This document shows, piece by piece, positions 8,603-18,424 of a stretch of DNA of 64,000 nt. Each line of letters opens with the position of its first letter. The first letter of the stretch is position 1. Source of the DNA: UBA1563 sp037440065. GTDB lineage: Bacteria > Bacteroidota > Ignavibacteria > Ignavibacteriales > Ignavibacteriaceae. Under the pieces are notes generated by a model. It was given only the letters and a program-made list of their open reading frames with translations, did no database searches and was not told the DNA's origin. The translations under genes were made by a program, and so were the position numbers. Location of the stretch: contig JBBIUV010000015.1 of assembly GCA_037440065.1 (NCBI GenBank), forward strand, positions 248,001-312,000, given 5' to 3'.

Positions 8603-10300
8603 ATGCTCAAAACGTTATACATAAAAGATTACGCGCTGCTCGAACAAATATCAATTGAATTTGAAAAAGGTTTGAACATTATAACTGGAGAAACCGGCGC
8701 AGGTAAATCAATCTTAATTGATGCAATGAGTTTACTCCTTGGTGAACGAGCTTCAAATGAAGTTATCCGAAAGGGAGCGGATAAGGCGATTGTTGAAGGG
8801 ATTTTTTCTACAGATAACAACAAAAAAGTCGACCGACTGCTTGAGCAAAATGAAATAGAAAAAAGTGATGAACTGATTGTCCGACGTGAACTTTCGGTTA
8901 AAGGTTCAAACCGATGTTTCTTGAACGACACTCCGGTAGCTTTAAATGTAATAAAAGAAGTTGGTAATTTATTAGTTGATTTACACGGTCAACATGAACA
9001 TCAATCATTACTGCGAACTGAAACGCATATTGAGTTTCTCGATGAGTTCGGAAGTCTGGAACAATCGCTTGTAGATTATAAAAAAGAGTATGAGAAATTT
9101 AACAATCTTCAAAAAGATTTAGCTGAATTGCGAGCGAAGGAAAATCTTTTAAAAGAAAAAAAAGATTTGTATGATTTCCAGCGGAAAGAAATAGAAACCA
9201 TTTCTCCGGTTGAAAATGAGGATGAAGAGATTGCCGCCGAGTTGCACATTCTTGAAAACTCTGAAAAACTTCTTGAACTTACAACAGATATTTATCAGCA
9301 ATTGTATGATTCTGAAAAATCAATTTACGATTCGCTAATTCACGTGCACCAAAATATTAACTCACTTGCAAAAATCGATAAAACGTTTGCTGAGACTTCA
9401 GGAGAACTTCAATCAGTAATCGCAGTAATTAACGACATTACTAATGTTGTCCGCAAGTACAACACACAAATAGAACTTGAGCCGCAAAAACTCGAAGAAC
9501 TTCGTTCGCGATTTCAGTCCATCAATCTCCTAAAGAAAAAATATGGCGGGACGTTGCAAGCCTTGCTTGAACATTACGAAAAAATTGTCGGTGAGATAAA
9601 ACTGGCAGAATCTTTTGAAGATGAAATTGAAAAGTTGGAGAAAGGAATTCATCAACAGAAGGAAACGCTAGCAAAACTTGCTTCCACATTATCTCAAAAA
9701 CGGAGTGAGCTTGCAAAAAAAATATCCAAAGAAGTAAAAGAAGTTTTAAAAGAACTCGGCATTCCACAATCGATCTTTGAAGTTAAAATAACACAGACAG
9801 TTGACGAACAAAATTCACAAAAAAATGGTGTTCCATTTCGGTTTAACACACGTGGGTATGATGAAGTTGAATTTTTCATTTCTACAAACTTAGGAGAAGA
9901 TGCCAAGCCGTTAAGCAAAGTCGCTTCGGGAGGAGAAGTCTCGCGAATTATGCTGGCGCTGAAATCCATTTTAGCCAAGAACGACAAGCTTCCGCTGCTC
10001 ATTTTTGATGAAATTGATACGGGGATCAGCGGAAGAATTTCTCAGAAAGTGGGACAAGCATTAAAAAATCTTGCCTCATTTCATCAGATTATTTCCATTA
10101 CACATCAGCCCCAAATTGCAGCGCTTGCAGATATCCATTTTTCAGTTGAGAAAAAAGTTGTTGAAGAAAGAGTTGTAAGTTCAATTAAAAAATTAAAAAG
10201 CGAAGAGCGTATCCGCGAAGTTGCAAAACTGCTAAGCGGAGAAATAATTACAGAAACAAATTTGCAAACAGCAAAAGAACTAATGGGCATTCAAAAGTAG
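8603..10300 (+). CDS. recN: DNA repair ATPase RecN
   Basis: This 565-residue SMC-like protein has Walker A GETGAGKS at residues 29-36, long central coiled-coil segments (about 160-380), an ABC-type signature region KVASGGEVSRIMLALK and Walker B LLIFDEIDTGISG near residue 467. The DLHGQHEHQSLL motif is typical of RecN. RecN works in the cytoplasm on double-strand break ends with RecA. Length matches the family. It sits in a run of closely spaced plus-strand genes. Confidence 0.96.
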   Translation: MLKTLYIKDYALLEQISIEFEKGLNIITGETGAGKSILIDAMSLLLGERASNEVIRKGADKAIVEGIFSTDNNKKVDRLLEQNEIEKSDELIVRRELSVKGSNRCFLNDTPVALNVIKEVGNLLVDLHGQHEHQSLLRTETHIEFLDEFGSLEQSLVDYKKEYEKFNNLQKDLAELRAKENLLKEKKDLYDFQRKEIETISPVENEDEEIAAELHILENSEKLLELTTDIYQQLYDSEKSIYDSLIHVHQNINSLAKIDKTFAETSGELQSVIAVINDITNVVRKYNTQIELEPQKLEELRSRFQSINLLKKKYGGTLQALLEHYEKIVGEIKLAESFEDEIEKLEKGIHQQKETLAKLASTLSQKRSELAKKISKEVKEVLKELGIPQSIFEVKITQTVDEQNSQKNGVPFRFNTRGYDEVEFFISTNLGEDAKPLSKVASGGEVSRIMLALKSILAKNDKLPLLIFDEIDTGISGRISQKVGQALKNLASFHQIISITHQPQIAALADIHFSVEKKVVEERVVSSIKKLKSEERIREVAKLLSGEIITETNLQTAKELMGIQK

Positions 10301-10312
10301 AAAGGGAGACTT

Positions 10313-10534
10313 ATGAAAGCTTACGAATATCAGATTCAAGTTGACCAGAACGGCAGATTAATATTGCCGGATCAGTTAAAACATGTGCTTCCGAAAAATG
10401 AAACTGTACGAGTTTTGTTTTTAGTTGATGAAGCAAAAGATAAAAAAATAAAAGCAATGACTAGCGATCCGAATTCGCAGGAGTATTCCTACTCGCTTCT
10501 TCAAAACGAAGAAGCTGTGTACGATGATTTTTAA
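10313..10534 (+). CDS. Small AbrB/antitoxin-like protein, no partner seen
   Basis: This 73-residue protein begins YEYQIQVDQNGRLILPDQL, which resembles the swapped-hairpin DNA-binding fold of AbrB/MazE antitoxins (VDxxGRIxLP). The C-terminal half is acidic and polar, as expected for a toxin-binding tail. GGGAGACTT precedes the ATG. No toxin gene is adjacent: recN is upstream and hemW downstream. It could be a stand-alone regulator or an orphan antitoxin. The assignment rests on the N-terminal motif only. Confidence 0.55.
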   Translation: MKAYEYQIQVDQNGRLILPDQLKHVLPKNETVRVLFLVDEAKDKKIKAMTSDPNSQEYSYSLLQNEEAVYDDF

Positions 10535-10550
10535 TTGACAAGGAAGTTTT

Positions 10551-10625
10551 TTGATTCTTAATCTTTTTCTTAATCATAATCTTAGCAAAGTTAAGATTGC
10601 GATTAAGTTTATGATTATGATAAAG
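10551..10625. repeat. AT-rich inverted-repeat cluster before hemW
   Basis: Overlapping copies of TTAATCATAATCTTA-like sequence and its complement (TTAAGATTGCGATTAAG, TTTATGATTATGATAAAG) fill the gap and can fold into alternative hairpins. There is no T-run next to the best stem. It resembles degenerate intergenic repeats rather than a clean terminator. Confidence 0.5.
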
Positions 10626-10632
10626 ATGTATT

Positions 10633-11766
10633 ATGAAAGAATCTTCGATTTACATCCACATTCCGTTTTGCGATCACAAGTGTATCTACTGTGATTTTTA
10701 TTCCATTATCACACAAGAAAATATTCGGAAGTATTTAGATGCATTAAAGACTGAGATTAATTTTTACTCTAATGCTTATTCAGCCGGGAGAAAATTCTCA
10801 ACAATATTTTTTGGTGGTGGAACTCCTTCACTTTTAACTCCGGATCAAATTGAAGAAATTATTCTTCACCTGAAAAAAAACTTTACACTTGCCAATGATG
10901 CTGAAATTACCCTGGAGACAAATCCCGGAACTGTAAATGAGAATAAATTGAAAGGATTTATGAATGCCGGAATTAACCGCATAAGTATTGGCATTCAAAC
11001 GTTTGATGATGATGAACTAAAATTCCTCACGCGTATTCACAACAAACAAACCGCTATTGAAACTGTTTGGCTGGCTAAAAAGATCGGGTTCAAAAACATA
11101 AACGTTGATTTAATTTTTAATTTACCGAAACAAACAAAAGAAAAATGGCTTTTCAATTTGCAAACCGCGGTTGATCTTCCAATAACACACCTTTCAACTT
11201 ACAGTTTAATTTTGGAACGAGGAACAATTCTTAATAAACTCGTCCTTGATAAAAAAGTTACTCTGCAAGATGAAGATTATGATGCAGAACTTTACGAACT
11301 CACAATTGATTTTTTAACACAGAATAATTTCCACCAATATGAAGTATCAAACTTTGCGCTAAATGGATTTGAGTGCAAACACAATCTTGCCTATTGGCAG
11401 TACAAAGATTACTTGGGATTCGGAACATCAGCACATTCTTTTGTAGAAAATAAACGTTGGTGGAATTATTCTTCACTACATTTGTATATTGATTCGGTGA
11501 TGAAAAAAGGAAACGCTGTAATTGGTCAAGAATCTTTAGTTGAAAAACAACTAATAGAAGAATATACCATGCTTGCGCTGCGCAGCAACGGATTGGATGT
11601 AAATCAATTTGTGAAAAGGTTTGGGGAGAATTGGCTTGATCAAAGAAAAAAAGTAATCGAGAATTACTTGCACAATGATTTTTTCATTAGAGAAAATAGT
11701 TCCATCCGATTGACTTCAAAGGGGTATCTTCTTTGCGATGAAATAATTGCAAATCTTATTGCTTAA
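10633..11766 (+). CDS. hemW: Radical SAM haem chaperone HemW
   Basis: This 377-residue protein has the radical SAM cluster motif CDHKCIYC (Cys13, Cys17, Cys20), the following FFGGGTPSLL glycine-rich SAM loop, and the CKHNLAYW segment typical of HemW and related HemN-like proteins. HemW lacks coproporphyrinogen dehydrogenase activity and instead binds haem and passes it to apoproteins. HemW is preferred over HemN because the chain is short and the third cysteine is followed by Asp-Phe rather than the extra HemN cysteine. Its 3' end overlaps the convergent VWA gene by 11 bases. Confidence 0.88.
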   Translation: MKESSIYIHIPFCDHKCIYCDFYSIITQENIRKYLDALKTEINFYSNAYSAGRKFSTIFFGGGTPSLLTPDQIEEIILHLKKNFTLANDAEITLETNPGTVNENKLKGFMNAGINRISIGIQTFDDDELKFLTRIHNKQTAIETVWLAKKIGFKNINVDLIFNLPKQTKEKWLFNLQTAVDLPITHLSTYSLILERGTILNKLVLDKKVTLQDEDYDAELYELTIDFLTQNNFHQYEVSNFALNGFECKHNLAYWQYKDYLGFGTSAHSFVENKRWWNYSSLHLYIDSVMKKGNAVIGQESLVEKQLIEEYTMLALRSNGLDVNQFVKRFGENWLDQRKKVIENYLHNDFFIRENSSIRLTSKGYLLCDEIIANLIA

Positions 11767-13837
11767 ACGAGACCAAATCCTTCTTCGAACTTTTCGCAAT
11801 GAACATTTCAAGCAACGCGAATAACAAGGCGGTTATCAACATGAACTTCCATAATTCAGTGCCAAAACGCGCTTGTTTAATTACCAACTCCGAATTTTCG
11901 TCTTTATTTATGATAGTTAATTTTGCTGATGAGTTAATCTTTTTAAAATACTCAGTAATGGCCTGATTATCGAAACATTCCGGTTTTGATTCAAGGGGAT
12001 TTACATTTACTGAAAAAGCACGTGCAATTTTATTTACCGATGAAAAATAATAAACACCGGTTCTCTGTGTCCCGTCGAAACGGAAATTGGTTAAACTCTC
12101 ATCAATTGGAAAAAACTCTTTATCCTTTCCTGGCGTAATCACTTCGATTTGATTTGAAGTATTTTTTTGAACGTTCATTTCCAAATCATCCCCAGCAAGA
12201 TTTTCACTGTTCTCTTTTTGAATTGAAGATAAATAGAGAACAGATTCAAATAAAAGGGGAGCGAATATTCCTTTTAGTGGAAAGTTTGTTTGTGTTAACA
12301 CCGGCGCAGTTGAGGTAACAAATAACTTTCCTTTATCAACGGTGAATTCACTTAAAAAAGAAATATTGTTTGCAAGAGAGATCAGTGATTTTCCTTTACC
12401 TTCGGTACGCTGAGAGAATGCAGAATAAATCTCCGGTGATTCAATCGATTTTTTCTTCTTCTCTTCAAAAAGTCGCGAAAATAAAGGATGTTCATAATCT
12501 ACAGTGGCAAATTGGAATGGAGTTCCACCGGCGGAAAGATTATTAGCTTTTGGAATTTGAAAATTCTCACAAAATCGTTGATAGGTTTGAAGTGAAGTCG
12601 TGCTTCCCGGTAAAAAGAATAAACCATTTCCGCTTTTTACAAATCGGATGAGAGGCGAAATGTTTTCTTCAGCGATTCCTATCAAGATAACAGAAGAATA
12701 TTTCATTAAATCGATCGATTGGAGCTGTTTTAAAGGTTTTACATCAATCTGCAGTTGCTGATTTGTATTTGCCGCTTGCAATCCATATTGAACGAAAGTT
12801 GCATCGGTCAATTCTTCAGTAAGAATTAACGTTGGAATTTTTTCGGGAACATAAATTTGGGCAAATCTCTTATTGTCCTGTGTTATTTCGTCTTCTTCTA
12901 TAGCAGCAGAAATTTCCTGGTACCCTGATTTCTTAACAATTCCTTCCAAGAGAATCTCTTTGGTTTCATTTTCTTTAAGTGAAAAACTTTTCTGCGAAGA
13001 TCGCTCGCCGTTAATGAATAAAGAAACTACGCTGTTATCGTTTTTTTGCTTAGAATAATTTGTGATAAATGCAGAAACCTGAACCGGTTTGTCTTTCTCA
13101 AATATTTGGGAATTGATTGAAATTTTATCAATGCCGACATTAAAGACCTCTTTACCTCCGAGCGGAAAAGCATAAACTCTTATTCCATCATTCAACACTT
13201 CGCCCAAATTCGGAAATTGATTTTCATCGGTAATTCTGCTTTTTTGAAAATCGGAAAGAAGATAAAGCTCTTTATTGTAATTTGAAGATTCATCCAACAG
13301 TTTTGTAGCCTTTATTAAGGCGCTTTGCAGCGATCCGCTTATACTTGAAACAGAAATGGATTCGATGCTTTTTTTTACTTGGGAAAAATCGGTAGTAACT
13401 ACGGGTGATTTTTTAATCTCGGAAACTAAAATAGGTGAGACCTCATCTCCATCTTGTAACTGGGAAAGGAGACGAAGAGCGATTTCCTTTTCTTGGTTGA
13501 GATATGATCCTTTTGCATCAACAACACCCATGCTGAAAGTGTCGTCAAGAATAAATACGGCAGTGGTTTTAGCAGTTGAGGAGTTTCCGATAAATGAACT
13601 TTTCAAAGTTGGTCTAGCAAATCCAAGAACTAAAAACAAAATAATCAGTGTTCGAAGAAGAAGGAGCAACCACTGCTTCAGCTTAACTTTTCTGATTTTG
13701 TTTTTTTGTAATTCCTTTAGAAAGATAAGTGTACTGAACTCAACCTTTTTCAATTTACGCAAATTAAAAAGATGAATTAACACCGGGATTGATGCTGCAA
13801 GAAGTCCAAATAAAACTGTTGGATTAAGAAAGGTCAT
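11756..13837 (-). CDS. BatA-type protein with von Willebrand factor A-like domain
   Basis: The 693-residue protein opens with MTFLNPTVLFGLLAASIPVLIHLFNLRK, the N-terminal BatA-type membrane segment. A basic stretch and second helix follow (LLLLLRTLIILFLVLGFA), then a VWA-like domain with the metal-site variant DDTFSMG. The middle is probably periplasmic, and a last helix near the C-terminus (MLITALLFALLEMFI) anchors it. Such proteins occur in the Bacteroidota with MoxR/DUF58 genes, but none is adjacent here. The role is unknown; family members are linked to envelope stress. It converges on hemW with an 11-base overlap. Confidence 0.75.
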   Translation of the reverse strand: MTFLNPTVLFGLLAASIPVLIHLFNLRKLKKVEFSTLIFLKELQKNKIRKVKLKQWLLLLLRTLIILFLVLGFARPTLKSSFIGNSSTAKTTAVFILDDTFSMGVVDAKGSYLNQEKEIALRLLSQLQDGDEVSPILVSEIKKSPVVTTDFSQVKKSIESISVSSISGSLQSALIKATKLLDESSNYNKELYLLSDFQKSRITDENQFPNLGEVLNDGIRVYAFPLGGKEVFNVGIDKISINSQIFEKDKPVQVSAFITNYSKQKNDNSVVSLFINGERSSQKSFSLKENETKEILLEGIVKKSGYQEISAAIEEDEITQDNKRFAQIYVPEKIPTLILTEELTDATFVQYGLQAANTNQQLQIDVKPLKQLQSIDLMKYSSVILIGIAEENISPLIRFVKSGNGLFFLPGSTTSLQTYQRFCENFQIPKANNLSAGGTPFQFATVDYEHPLFSRLFEEKKKKSIESPEIYSAFSQRTEGKGKSLISLANNISFLSEFTVDKGKLFVTSTAPVLTQTNFPLKGIFAPLLFESVLYLSSIQKENSENLAGDDLEMNVQKNTSNQIEVITPGKDKEFFPIDESLTNFRFDGTQRTGVYYFSSVNKIARAFSVNVNPLESKPECFDNQAITEYFKKINSSAKLTIINKDENSELVIKQARFGTELWKFMLITALLFALLEMFIAKSSKKDLVSFKQ

Positions 13838-13864
13838 GTAATGATTTGTATATTTTAATAGATA

Positions 13865-13902
13865 ACGCAGTCAGTGTGATTAAAATTCGCAACTGACTGC
13901 GT
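13865..13902 (-). terminator. Strong hairpin downstream of aconitase
   Basis: An 11-bp perfect stem (ACGCAGTCAGT at 13865-13875 with ACTGACTGCGT at 13892-13902) lies 13 bases past the aconitase stop. No long T-run follows on either strand, so it could be a terminator or an mRNA 3' end stabiliser. Confidence 0.55.
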
Positions 13903-13914
13903 CCATATTTATTA

Positions 13915-16173
13915 TTAGAGTTCTTTTGCAATCAAATTAAGTGCACTACCTGCTTTAAACCAATCGAATTGTCTTTCGTTAAAGGTGTGGTTGAGAGAAC
14001 ATTCTTCAGTAGTTCCATCACTGTGTTTAATTACAAGTGCAAATGGTTTTCCAACAGCAAATTCAGTTAATCCCTTAATGCTTACTTTATCGTCTTCACG
14101 GATTTTGTCATAATCAGCAGGATTTGCAAACGTAAGTGGAAGCATTCCTTGTTTTTTCAAATTTGTTTCGTGGATGCGCGCAAAACTTTTTACGATGATC
14201 GCCCTGCCACCGAGATGACGCGGTTCCAATGCTGCGTGTTCGCGGCTTGAACCTTCACCATAATTTTCATCGCCGATAACAACCCAGCCGTGTCCGTGTT
14301 TTTTATATTCGCGGGCAACTTCGGGGGTTGATTTTGTTTCACCAGTAACAACATTTTTAACTTTTCCGGCTTCTCCGGTAAATGCATTGATCGCGCCGAT
14401 AAACATGTTGTTGGAGATGTTGTCGAGATGTCCGCGGTACTTTAACCATGGTCCAGCCATTGAAATATGGTCGGTTGTGCATTTCCCTTTCGCTTTTAAA
14501 AGAATTTGTAAATCTTCCAAATCTTTTTCTTCCCACGGAGAAAATGGTTCAAGCAATTGTAAGCGGTCACTGGTCGGACTAACTTTTACTTCAACATTGT
14601 TTCCGTTTGAACTTGGTGCGATAAATACGTTTGCTCCTTTATCGAAGCCTTTTTTCGGTAATTCATCTCCTACCGGTGGATCGAGTTTTACTTTTTCTCC
14701 GGCATCGTTTGTAATTGTGTCTGTCATCGGATTGAAAGTTATCGTTCCGGCAATTGCAAGTGCAGTGGTTAATTCGGGACTTGCAACGAATGCTAATGTT
14801 TGCGGATTACCGTCATTACGCTTTGCAAAATTTCTATTGAAGGAAGTTACAATAGAATTTTTTTCTCCGGTCGGATTATCCATTCTTTTCCACATACCAA
14901 TGCATGGACCGCAAGCATTTGTCAAGACAACTCCTCCAAAATCTTCAAATGTTTTTAATTGTCCGTCGCGTTCGATTGTTGCGCGAACTTGCTCGCTGCC
15001 GGGTGTAATCGTGAATTGCGATTTCGCTTTCAATCCTTTTGCAAGCGCTTGTTTGGCAAGGCTGGCAGAGCGATCTATATCTTCGTAGCTTGAATTTGTA
15101 CAACTTCCAATCAAACCGACACTTAATTTTTCCGGATAACCTTTTTCTTTTGCGACTTCTTTCATTTTAGAAATTGGTACAGCTAAGTCAGGCGTAAACG
15201 GACCGTTCAACATTGGTTCTAATTCACTTAAATTAATTTCAATTACTTGATCAAAATATTTTGTGGGATCTGCATAAACTTCAGGATCATCTGTTAAATG
15301 GGATTTAATTGATCCTGCAAGTTCCGCAACATCTGCTCGGTCTGTTGAACGCAAATATCTTTCCATGCTTTCATCAAAAGGAAAGAGCGAAGTTGTTGCT
15401 CCGATTTCTGCGCCCATGTTACAAATAGTGCCTTTGCCGGTACATGAGAGTGATGTTGCGCCTTCGCCAAAATATTGAACGATAGCTCCGGTTCCCCCTT
15501 TAACGGTGAGGATTCCGGCGACTTTTAGAATTACATCTTTTGCAGAAACCCATCCGGAAAGTCTTCCTGTTAAATGAATTCCGATAAGTTTTGGCCATTT
15601 CAATTCCCAGGGCATGCCAGCCATAACGTCCACCGCATCAGCTCCGCCAACGCCAATTGCTATCATTCCCAATCCGCCGGCATTAGGAGTGTGCGAATCT
15701 GTTCCGATCATCATTCCGCCGGGGAAAGCGTAATTTTCCAATACAACTTGGTGAATAATTCCGGCCCCAGGTTTCCAAAAACCGATTCCATATTTTTGCG
15801 AAACGCTTTGGAGGAAATCATAAACTTCTTTGTTCTCGGTTGTTGCACGATCCAAATCTTCTTTCGCACCAATTTGTGCTTGAATTAAGTGATCACAATG
15901 AACAGTCGAAGGAACCGCGGTAGTTTTCTTTCCGGCTGACATGAATTGGAGCAGTGCCATTTGTGCCGTTGCATCTTGCATGGCAACTCTATCCGGTGCA
16001 AAATCAGCAAAATCTTTACCGCGTGTTAAGGTTCCGGTGGGTTGTTCCCAAAGATGAGTGTAAAGAATTTTTTCGGCGTAGGTTAATGGTCTACCAACAA
16101 TTTTCCGGATCACTTCAATTTTATCTTGAAAATCACCATAAACTTTTTTGATCATATCAATATTGGCGGTCAT
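13915..16173 (-). CDS. Aconitate hydratase, mitochondrial type
   Basis: This 752-residue enzyme interconverts citrate and isocitrate in the TCA cycle. The 4Fe-4S ligands are Cys358 (GSCTNSSYED), Cys421 and Cys424 (ACGPCIGMW). The C-terminal swivel domain carries GDENYGEGSSREHAALEPRHLGG. Length and motif order match the mitochondrial-type branch common in Bacteroidota rather than the longer AcnA or the AcnB architecture. It is transcribed alone, divergently from the FAD-linked oxidase 16 kb mark gene, with a strong hairpin after its stop. Confidence 0.95.
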   Translation of the reverse strand: MTANIDMIKKVYGDFQDKIEVIRKIVGRPLTYAEKILYTHLWEQPTGTLTRGKDFADFAPDRVAMQDATAQMALLQFMSAGKKTTAVPSTVHCDHLIQAQIGAKEDLDRATTENKEVYDFLQSVSQKYGIGFWKPGAGIIHQVVLENYAFPGGMMIGTDSHTPNAGGLGMIAIGVGGADAVDVMAGMPWELKWPKLIGIHLTGRLSGWVSAKDVILKVAGILTVKGGTGAIVQYFGEGATSLSCTGKGTICNMGAEIGATTSLFPFDESMERYLRSTDRADVAELAGSIKSHLTDDPEVYADPTKYFDQVIEINLSELEPMLNGPFTPDLAVPISKMKEVAKEKGYPEKLSVGLIGSCTNSSYEDIDRSASLAKQALAKGLKAKSQFTITPGSEQVRATIERDGQLKTFEDFGGVVLTNACGPCIGMWKRMDNPTGEKNSIVTSFNRNFAKRNDGNPQTLAFVASPELTTALAIAGTITFNPMTDTITNDAGEKVKLDPPVGDELPKKGFDKGANVFIAPSSNGNNVEVKVSPTSDRLQLLEPFSPWEEKDLEDLQILLKAKGKCTTDHISMAGPWLKYRGHLDNISNNMFIGAINAFTGEAGKVKNVVTGETKSTPEVAREYKKHGHGWVVIGDENYGEGSSREHAALEPRHLGGRAIIVKSFARIHETNLKKQGMLPLTFANPADYDKIREDDKVSIKGLTEFAVGKPFALVIKHSDGTTEECSLNHTFNERQFDWFKAGSALNLIAKEL

Positions 16174-16288
16174 AGCATTCCTCTTAAGTATTTGTAATTA
16201 ATTGATTCAAAATTACAAAATTATTTCAATATTTGAGGAGTAGATTTTTTTAGTGAAGAACCGAAACAGAAACAGGAAGAAAATTTGC

Positions 16289-17773
16289 GTGATTATTAAA
16301 ACTTTGCACGATGAAATACAAAATTTTTTGGTTGATGCTTCCAACTTTCGAGGAAACTGTGAGACAGTTTATCTTCCGGAAAATGCCGGGGAAGTTGCAC
16401 AAATTTTGGAAACAGCTAATACTTCCAAAACCAAAGTAACAATTGCCGGAAACCACACCGGACTTACGGGTAGCGGTATTCCTCAGGACGGAGTTGTGAT
16501 TTCCACAGAAAAACTTAACCGGATACTTGAGATAAACACAGAAGAAAATTTTGCGATCGTTGAACCCAGTGTTTTGTTAAAAGATTTTCAAAACGAATTA
16601 AAATCTAAAAGCTTTTTCTACCCTCCTGATCCCACCGAAACAAACTGCTTTATTGGTGGAACGATTGCCACCAACGCCAGCGGTGCAAAAACATTTAAGT
16701 ATGGAGCAACAAGAAACTTTGTTTTGGAACTCGATATTGTTTTGGCGGATGGCGAAAAATTTCGTTTGAAAAGAGGAGAGTTATTCGCAAGTGGAAATCT
16801 TCTAAATCTTAAAACCGAAAAGGGAAAAACAATTTCTTTTCATGTTCCCAATTATAAAATGCCGAAGGTAAAAAATGCTTCCGGTTATTTTGTAAATGAA
16901 ACTATGGATGCGATCGATCTCTTTATTGGATCAGAAGGAACGCTTGGAGTAATTACAAAAGCAAAGCTTAAAATTCTGCCACTTCCACAGAATGTACTTT
17001 CTTGTGTAGCATTTTTTCCTGAAGAAAAAGATGGATTAGCCTTTATTGAAGAGGCGAGGACAATTTCTTTTTCTTCACGAACTTTAAATTCAATTGGAAA
17101 TCTTGACGCGCGAGCTTTAGAATATTTCGATTATAACTCGTTGAATTTTCTACGGAAAGATTATCCGCAAGTTAATGAGAAAGCTTCTTGCGCGGTTTGG
17201 TTTGAGCAAGAATTAACAATACAAAACGAAGAATTGATCACAGAGGAATGGCTTCAATTGATCGCAAAACACAATGCTGATGCAGATAAAGTTTGGATAG
17301 GAGTTGATGAAAAAGACAGAGCGTTACTTCAAGAATTCCGCCATGCAATATCTTCTAAAGTGAACGAATACCTTTCGAAAAATAATTTGAGGAAACTGGG
17401 AACCGATGTTGCTGTTCCGGATGAAGTATTTTTAAGTTATTATTTCTATTGTAAATCATTAGTCGAAAAAGAAAAGATAGATTACGTTGCTTACGGACAT
17501 TTCGGTAACTCACATCTCCATTTAAATATGCTTCCGAAAAATGATGAAGAATTTCAGAGAGGAAGAATGATTTATAAAATGATTTGTCAAAGGTCGGTCG
17601 AGCTTGGAGGTACGGTCTCAGCTGAACATGGCATCGGAAAAAGCAAACGAGAATATTTGCTGATGATGTACGGCGGAGAAGCAATTAACGAAATGATTCA
17701 ACTGAAAAAAACTCTCGATCCGAACATGATTTTGGGAGCGGGAAATTTATTCGAAATTCCAGAAATCAAATAA
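16289..17773 (+). CDS. FAD-linked oxidase, GlcD/D-lactate dehydrogenase-like
   Basis: The protein of 494 residues has an FAD-binding PCMH domain (VYLPENAGEVAQIL, then GNHTGLTGSG and GGTIATNASGAKTFKYG) and a C-terminal oxidase domain ending AYGHFGNSHLHLNMLP and GGTVSAEHGIGKSKREYL. These are the motifs of GlcD, D-lactate and 2-hydroxyacid dehydrogenases that oxidise 2-hydroxyacids to 2-oxoacids. The GTG at 16289 is chosen because AGGAAG sits nine bases upstream and it avoids a basic NRNRNRKK leader. A GTG at 16253, itself preceded by GAGGAG, would add 12 residues and cannot be excluded. The substrate is not evident. Confidence 0.85.
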   Translation: MIIKTLHDEIQNFLVDASNFRGNCETVYLPENAGEVAQILETANTSKTKVTIAGNHTGLTGSGIPQDGVVISTEKLNRILEINTEENFAIVEPSVLLKDFQNELKSKSFFYPPDPTETNCFIGGTIATNASGAKTFKYGATRNFVLELDIVLADGEKFRLKRGELFASGNLLNLKTEKGKTISFHVPNYKMPKVKNASGYFVNETMDAIDLFIGSEGTLGVITKAKLKILPLPQNVLSCVAFFPEEKDGLAFIEEARTISFSSRTLNSIGNLDARALEYFDYNSLNFLRKDYPQVNEKASCAVWFEQELTIQNEELITEEWLQLIAKHNADADKVWIGVDEKDRALLQEFRHAISSKVNEYLSKNNLRKLGTDVAVPDEVFLSYYFYCKSLVEKEKIDYVAYGHFGNSHLHLNMLPKNDEEFQRGRMIYKMICQRSVELGGTVSAEHGIGKSKREYLLMMYGGEAINEMIQLKKTLDPNMILGAGNLFEIPEIK

Positions 17774-17796
17774 CAAAATTCAATTCATTCTGAATG

Positions 17797-18288
17797 TCAG
17801 ATCCAGTGTTTAAGAAGATTGGCTTTTGTAAATAGCGGCGGTTCATCTAAAAGAACAACAACTTTGTTTTTATCCCAAGCTTTTTCCTTAGCGTCTTCGT
17901 ATTTATGCAAAGCCAAATTTACAAAACGTACTTCATGCATAACGTTATCATTTGAAAAAATTACATAGCAGATAAAGACGGGAATTGAAAATTTCCTTCC
18001 CCACTTTTGATAGGAAACAGCTGCACGTTTGTTCATCAACCATTTTTCGGAATGTTTTCCTTTCCAATCAAGCAAAGCTTCTTTCTCCTGAAAAGAAATA
18101 ATGACATCTGGCTTATCATCTCCTTTTTCCCAAACGCGAGTAAATCGGTTATCTTCCCCAAAGGGTTTAAAATCAATTCCCCATTGTACGAGTAAATTTT
18201 TTCCAACAGTTTCGGCTAAATCGTGCAGTTTATAGTTGTTTCTAAAAGACTCTTTTGATTTATGCGGTCTGAAATTTAACTCTTCCAT
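17797..18288 (-). CDS. Uncharacterised protein with PD-(D/E)xK nuclease-like motif
   Basis: I do not recognise a named family in this 163-residue protein. Residues 60-76 read PDVIISFQEKEALLDWK, that is Pro-Asp61, thirteen residues, then Asp74-x-Lys76. This spacing and the beta-strand pattern fit the active site of the PD-(D/E)xK superfamily (restriction-enzyme and Holliday-junction resolvase fold). It also has many Trp and basic residues. It has no signal peptide. There is no methylase or helicase neighbour, so it is not an obvious restriction system. The fold assignment is an inference from the motif. Confidence 0.5.
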   Translation of the reverse strand: MEELNFRPHKSKESFRNNYKLHDLAETVGKNLLVQWGIDFKPFGEDNRFTRVWEKGDDKPDVIISFQEKEALLDWKGKHSEKWLMNKRAAVSYQKWGRKFSIPVFICYVIFSNDNVMHEVRFVNLALHKYEDAKEKAWDKNKVVVLLDEPPLFTKANLLKHWI

Positions 18289-18424
18289 CTAATTTTCAAT
18301 TTAAATATTTAAGAAAAATGATGTTCCAGCCAATTTGGCAAAAAGTAAAGTATCGCTATTTTATAAAGCAAAAGTAAAGAGTTTATTTCAAAATCTAAAA
18401 ATTTAATCCATCAAAAGGGATCAT

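Noticed and set aside
13356..13775. Plus-strand frame of 139 codons opposite the BatA-like gene
   Set aside because: It is antisense to the BatA-type N-terminus and VWA domain, with no start signal or known motif.
14387..15088. Plus-strand open frame of 233 codons opposite aconitase
   Set aside because: It is entirely antisense to a well-supported enzyme gene with complete cluster motifs and has no recognisable domain. Long antisense frames are common here because of codon bias.
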